Shown here one piece after another: positions 6,881-10,097 of a stretch of DNA of 10,097 bases (position 1 is the stretch's first letter; every line of letters starts with the position of its first letter). This DNA comes from an uncultured Thiotrichaceae bacterium (GTDB lineage Bacteria; Pseudomonadota; Gammaproteobacteria; Thiotrichales; Thiotrichaceae), in assembly GCA_938038645.1 (NCBI GenBank), contig CALHTA010000093.1, positions 1 to 10,097 on the forward strand. Direction: 5' to 3'. Both the position numbers and the translations under genes were made by a program. The notes beneath the pieces were generated by a model. It was not told the origin of the DNA. It saw nothing but the letters and a program-made list of their open reading frames with translations, and ran no database searches.

Positions 6881-7765
6881 TTAACCTTTCACCGCACCAG
6901 CGGCGATGCCGCGTACAAAATATTTACCCGATAAGAAATAAACGATCAGAGGCACGGCTCCCGTTAAGATGGTAGCGGCCATATTGACGTTGTACTCAGT
7001 GACGCCCTGCTTCGAATTTACGATATTATTTAGCTGCACCGTCATCGGGAAATTCTCTGTTCCTGCAAACACCACACCAAACAGGAAGTCGTTCCAAATA
7101 CCCGTGATTTGCAAGATGACTGCGACCACAAAAATAGGCACAGACATTGGCACCATTATCTTAAAGAAGATTCCCCAGAACCCCGCTCCATCGACTCGTG
7201 CCGCTTTGAACAGCTCTTCCGGTAAGGAAGCAAAGTAGTTCCTAAACAGTAGTGTCAGTATTGGCATACCAAAAATGGTATGGATAAAAATTATTCCCCA
7301 GAGTGAACCAAATATCCCCAATTCTCGTGTCACAATAACCAACGGATACAACATGACTTGGAAAGGAATAAAGGAACCAAAAATAAGGATAGTAAAGAAA
7401 ACTTCGGACCCTTTGAATTTCCAGTTAGAAAGCGCGTAACCGTTAACAGAAGCAATCGCTATCGACACTATCACACTAGGTATCGTTATAATCACCGAGT
7501 TCCAAAAGCCCGTTTTTAAGCCTTCGCAGTACAAACCAGTACACGCACTATCCCAAGCCTTAGCCCAAGGCGCAAAGGTCACCTCAACTGGCAAAGCAAA
7601 GATGTTACCCATGCGTATTTCAGGTAAGCCTTTCATTGAGGTAGTAATCATGATGTAAAGCGGCAACAGGTAGTAAATTGCTGCAACGATTAAAACGCCA
7701 TACACCATAATACGTGTAGGGTTTAAAATTTTGCCCGGACGTGGGCCATAAGGTTCATTCATCAT
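6881..7765 (-). CDS. CUT1 sugar ABC transporter permease (MalG/GtsC-like)
   Basis: Inner-membrane permease of 294 aa. Helices lie near 19-41, 89-112, 122-144, 152-175, 204-225 and 262-280, giving the usual six. The EAA loop is EELFKAARVDGAG to VPMSVP (183-210), an excellent match to the MalG consensus. IWNDFLFG (223-230) and the carboxy-terminal RGIAAGAVKG are also diagnostic, so the gene is intact. The first periplasmic loop carries Cys75 and Cys80 (ACTGLYC), which I recall from glucose/mannose-type permeases of this subgroup and which could form a disulfide. It starts 5 nt after the preceding permease with no good Shine-Dalgarno sequence, pointing to coupled translation. The ATG at 7763-7765 is followed directly by a second in-frame ATG. 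Confidence 0.95.
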   Translation of the reverse strand: MMNEPYGPRPGKILNPTRIMVYGVLIVAAIYYLLPLYIMITTSMKGLPEIRMGNIFALPVEVTFAPWAKAWDSACTGLYCEGLKTGFWNSVIITIPSVIVSIAIASVNGYALSNWKFKGSEVFFTILIFGSFIPFQVMLYPLVIVTRELGIFGSLWGIIFIHTIFGMPILTLLFRNYFASLPEELFKAARVDGAGFWGIFFKIMVPMSVPIFVVAVILQITGIWNDFLFGVVFAGTENFPMTVQLNNIVNSKQGVTEYNVNMAATILTGAVPLIVYFLSGKYFVRGIAAGAVKG

Positions 7766-7770
7766 GGCGA

Positions 7771-8664
7771 CTATTTCTTTCCTTTGTTGCCGTATTCAAG
7801 ATAAATCCAAGGGATAAGGATTATGAATACTGTGGCTAACATGACGGTTGATGCGGCAAGACCTTGACCGATATTGGCTCTTGAAAACATGAAGTCATAA
7901 ACGTATTTGGCAGGTACTTCTGAAGATAAACCTGGCCCCCCATTGGTCAGTGCCACCACCAAATCGTAAAGCTTTACAATCCCTGCCGACACGATAACCA
8001 AGGTCGTTATCAATACTCCTCTCATCATTGGTATGACCACGACAATGTAAGTTTTCCATTTAGGGATACCTTCTATCCGTACCGCTTTCCAAATGTCATC
8101 ATCAATACCACGCAAACCAGCCAGCATAAGCACCATCACAAAGCCGGTGCCTTGCCAAAGGCCTGCCATCAACAAAGCGTAGATAACCGTGTCTTTACCG
8201 CTAATCAGGTCGAAGGTGAAATTTTCCCATCCTAGATTTCTCATGGTCTCTTGCAGCCCCAAACTCGGGTCAAGAATCCACTGCCACACAACCCCTGTCA
8301 CAATAAAAGAAAGCGCAAAAGGATAAAGGAAGATGGTGCGGAAGGTATTTTCAAAACGGATTTTTTGATCTAAAAACGCAGCTAAAATGAATCCAACCAC
8401 AAATGAAAAGATTAAGGCAACAATGCCATAGATCATTATGTTTTCAACGGATTGCACCCATCGACTGGTGTTGAATAGCCTTTCGTATTGTGCAAAGCCT
8501 ACAAACTTCTCAACAGGTAAAGCTTTGGAAGAAGTAAAAGAATAAATAATTGTCCAAAGTGAACAGCCCACGAAGATTAGCATCGTGCATAAAATCATCG
8601 GCAAAGCCGCGAGCTTCGCATTGAGATTTCGGAATAAGGTATTAGGTCTAGCGTCGGTAGCCAT
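7771..8664 (-). CDS. CUT1 sugar ABC transporter permease (MalF/GtsB-like)
   Basis: Inner-membrane permease of 297 aa, partner of the MalG-like subunit. Six helices are apparent near 20-44, 75-97, 110-131, 161-183, 205-230 and 265-287. The EAA loop is IWKAVRIEGIPKW to VIP (191-212). NGGPG (241-245) in the stretch LVVALTNGGPG is highly characteristic of MalF-type permeases. The N terminus is short, without the extra helices of enteric MalF, as in most CUT1 systems. I chose the ATG at 8664 over a TTG five codons upstream (8679), because AAAGG sits 5 nt before the ATG. It follows the binding-protein gene after a 173-nt spacer with hairpins, which probably lowers permease expression relative to the binding protein. 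Confidence 0.94.
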   Translation of the reverse strand: MATDARPNTLFRNLNAKLAALPMILCTMLIFVGCSLWTIIYSFTSSKALPVEKFVGFAQYERLFNTSRWVQSVENIMIYGIVALIFSFVVGFILAAFLDQKIRFENTFRTIFLYPFALSFIVTGVVWQWILDPSLGLQETMRNLGWENFTFDLISGKDTVIYALLMAGLWQGTGFVMVLMLAGLRGIDDDIWKAVRIEGIPKWKTYIVVVIPMMRGVLITTLVIVSAGIVKLYDLVVALTNGGPGLSSEVPAKYVYDFMFSRANIGQGLAASTVMLATVFIILIPWIYLEYGNKGKK

Positions 8665-8669
8665 ATGAG

Positions 8670-8674
8670 CCTTT
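8670..8674 (-). promoter_or_regulatory. Ribosome binding site deciding the start of the MalF-like permease
   Basis: AAAGG on the minus strand, 5 nt before the ATG at 8664. The alternative TTG at 8679 lies upstream of this site, so it would have to use a different and poorer leader. Confidence 0.7.
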
Positions 8675-8740
8675 CTCAAATATTACGCTCTAATAAATGC
8701 GGCAATCTTTGATAGATCACCCGCGTACTCGTTAAGAGTT

Positions 8741-8773
8741 ATTGCCCAGCATTGGCGAGCCATACTGGACAAT
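8741..8773 (-). other. Second intergenic mRNA hairpin between binding-protein and permease genes
   Basis: On the transcript AUUGUCCAG (from 8773) pairs with CUGGGCAAU (ending 8741): nine base pairs including one U-G, around a 15-nt loop that can itself form a small UGG/CCA stem. It lies 26 nt beyond the first hairpin and has no U tract, so it looks like an mRNA-stability or processing element rather than a terminator. Confidence 0.5.
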
Positions 8774-8799
8774 CAAGCCTTCGAGATCAACAAAACTCA

Positions 8800-8827
8800 T
8801 ACTTCAACCGCTAGTGCGGCTGAAGTA
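8800..8827 (-). other. Stable intergenic hairpin just after the sugar-binding protein gene
   Basis: The transcript forms an uninterrupted 12-bp stem (UACUUCAGCCGC with GCGGUUGAAGUA, one G-U pair) with an ACUA loop, starting 10 nt after the stop codon at 8838. It is followed by UGAGUUUUGUUG, a broken U tract. This fits a partial terminator or a 3'-end stabiliser that raises binding-protein mRNA over permease mRNA, as is common in sugar ABC operons. The rest of the 8665-8837 spacer is non-coding; a weaker imperfect stem may exist at 8699-8724. Confidence 0.7.
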
Positions 8828-8837
8828 CACAGAAATA

Positions 8838-10082
8838 TTAATCTGCAGTTTTGATGATATTTACAAAACGGGCTTGAGCATCTGCCACTTTCATTTCAGG
8901 TGAGCTAAAGAACTCAACCCAAAGATCTTCAAACTGACCCTGAGTGTCTGGTGACCAAACTTGCTCACTTGAAGGTAAAATGTTTTCTGGCTTTTCAAGA
9001 ATCTTGATACCTTTCTGCATGCAGTCATTCGCCGCACTCATGTCGATATCACCACGGATCGGTAATGAACCTTTCTTAAGGTTGAAGTCTACCTGCACTT
9101 GCTTTGACATGAGCATTGAAGCCATCGCTAGCTGTGCTTTTACAATCTCTTCAGCATTATCGCCTTTTGGCTTAGGGAAAAAGAATGAATCTCCGCCGGT
9201 GTCTAATACAGGGTTAATCCCTAGACCAGGAAGGCAGTCATAGTCTTTACCTGCAACTTGGCCAGCTACCGCAAACTCACCCTGTGCCCAGTCACCCATG
9301 ATCTGTGAAGCGGCTTTGCCGGTGATAACCATGTTGGTAGCAGTGTTCCAGGCACGACCTACGTTACCTGGATCAACCATGCTGCGTGCATTCCCTAGTG
9401 CTTCAAATACGCGAGTCATGATCTCACTTTCAGCCGCTTCAACACTTTTCTCAACATTGATTTTGGTATGCAGTTCAACGCCACCCAAGGCAACGGTAAG
9501 TACCCCAGCCAATCCACTGATCTGCCAGGGCTCACCACCAAGCGCTAGCGGGATAATATTCTTTTCTTTAAGCTTGTCTTGCATTGCAGTCATTTCGTCC
9601 CAGCTCTTTGGAACTTCCATGCCATTATCAGTGAATACTGAGCGATTCAACCACATCCATTGGAATGAATGAATGTTGACTGGAACACAGAAAATTTTGC
9701 CTTCATAAGTACAAGAATCAAGTAACTTGCTAGGACGAACGATATCTTTCCATCCTTCTTTCTCTGCCAATTCAGTCAAGTCTGTCATAAAGCCAGCCTG
9801 AACGAGTTCTTCAGCATCACGACCAGAGTTTAGCTGTGTAGCACCCATTGGGTCACCACCAGAGATACGACTGATGATGACTGGACGTGCGTTTCCGCCG
9901 CCTGCAATCGCAGAGTCTTTCCAGTTATGTCCCGTCTTGTTGAAGTTATCGGCCAAGACTTTTACAGCAGCCGCTTCACCACCTGAAGTCCACCAATGAG
10001 TAACTTCAAGGTCAGCAGCTTGTGCCATGCTGCTTGTTCCCGCTAATAATGCGGCTGCAATACAATGCTTTAATGATTTCAT
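8838..10082 (-). CDS. Periplasmic family-1 sugar-binding protein, glucose/mannose type (GtsA-like)
   Basis: Binds sugar in the periplasm for the CUT1 permeases. The 414-aa product opens with a Sec signal peptide, KSLKHCIAAALLAG to MAQA, cleaved before ADLEVTHWW. Features match remembered glucose/mannose-binding proteins (Thermus, Pseudomonas GtsA): THWW near the mature start (28-31), GGGNARPV (61-68), GGDP (75-78), VPVNIH (133-138), LGGEPWQ (181-187) and IMGDWAQGE (261-269). The tryptophans at 30, 31 and 265 are good candidates for stacking on the sugar. Cys124/Cys132 and Cys283/Cys354 could form disulfides. GGAGGA 8 nt upstream gives a strong translation start. The promoter must lie above the window. 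Family is secure. Glucose is the leading guess, but mannose, galactose or another sugar is possible. It is the first gene seen of its operon. Confidence 0.93.
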   Translation of the reverse strand: MKSLKHCIAAALLAGTSSMAQAADLEVTHWWTSGGEAAAVKVLADNFNKTGHNWKDSAIAGGGNARPVIISRISGGDPMGATQLNSGRDAEELVQAGFMTDLTELAEKEGWKDIVRPSKLLDSCTYEGKIFCVPVNIHSFQWMWLNRSVFTDNGMEVPKSWDEMTAMQDKLKEKNIIPLALGGEPWQISGLAGVLTVALGGVELHTKINVEKSVEAAESEIMTRVFEALGNARSMVDPGNVGRAWNTATNMVITGKAASQIMGDWAQGEFAVAGQVAGKDYDCLPGLGINPVLDTGGDSFFFPKPKGDNAEEIVKAQLAMASMLMSKQVQVDFNLKKGSLPIRGDIDMSAANDCMQKGIKILEKPENILPSSEQVWSPDTQGQFEDLWVEFFSSPEMKVADAQARFVNIIKTAD

Positions 10083-10090
10083 AGATTCGC

Positions 10091-10096
10091 TCCTCC
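10091..10096 (-). promoter_or_regulatory. Strong ribosome binding site of the GtsA-like binding protein
   Basis: GGAGGA on the minus strand at 8 nt from the ATG (10082), near-ideal spacing, consistent with high expression of a periplasmic binding protein. The window ends one base further up, so no promoter can be assessed. Confidence 0.8.
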
Positions 10097-10097
10097 A

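Noticed and set aside
8665..8679. TTG start for the MalF-like permease
   Set aside because: The ATG at 8664 has AAAGG at 5 nt. The five extra residues add nothing recognisable.
1..10097. Mobile elements, CRISPR, tRNA/rRNA or a novel defence-type system
   Set aside because: Essentially every stretch is explained by two intact ABC importers and short spacers. No transposase, array, RNA gene or unexplained coding region was seen.

Overview
The window is an almost gap-free stretch of carbohydrate-uptake genes, all on the minus strand, so transcription runs from high to low coordinates. Mid-range to low GC, strong GGAGG-type ribosome binding sites, Sec signal peptides on both binding proteins and the transporter families present suggest a Gram-negative gammaproteobacterium, probably marine and Vibrio-like. 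That placement is inference; no rRNA or other marker gene is present.

Upstream operon (10097 to about 5741): a complete CUT1-type sugar ABC transporter in the order periplasmic binding protein (8838-10082), permease 1 (7771-8664), permease 2 (6881-7765), MalK/UgpC-type ATPase (5790-6878). The binding protein resembles the glucose/mannose-binding family (Thermus glucose-binding protein, Pseudomonas GtsA). A 173-nt spacer between the binding protein and the first permease holds two good hairpins. The three downstream genes are nearly contiguous. A rho-independent terminator with a UUCG loop (5741-5756) closes the unit.

Downstream operon (about 5690 to beyond base 1): a second, independent ABC importer of the Opp/Dpp class in the order family-5 binding protein (3908-5554), DppB-type permease (2917-3894), DppC-type permease (1942-2886), OppD-type ATPase (962-1945), OppF-type ATPase (1-893, cut by the window edge). 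It has its own promoter (TTGACA, 17 bp, CATAGT), with a perfect 14-bp palindrome over the expected start site, a plausible operator. The binding protein looks closest to the chitin-oligosaccharide/cello-oligosaccharide branch of family 5, so an oligosaccharide is a more likely substrate than a peptide.

Together the two units look like a sugar-uptake locus that imports an oligosaccharide and a monosaccharide separately. No glycoside hydrolase, kinase or regulator lies inside the window, so the exact sugars cannot be named. I see no mobile element, CRISPR array, RNA gene or clearly novel system. The most interesting material is regulatory: the promoter/operator and the intergenic hairpins.
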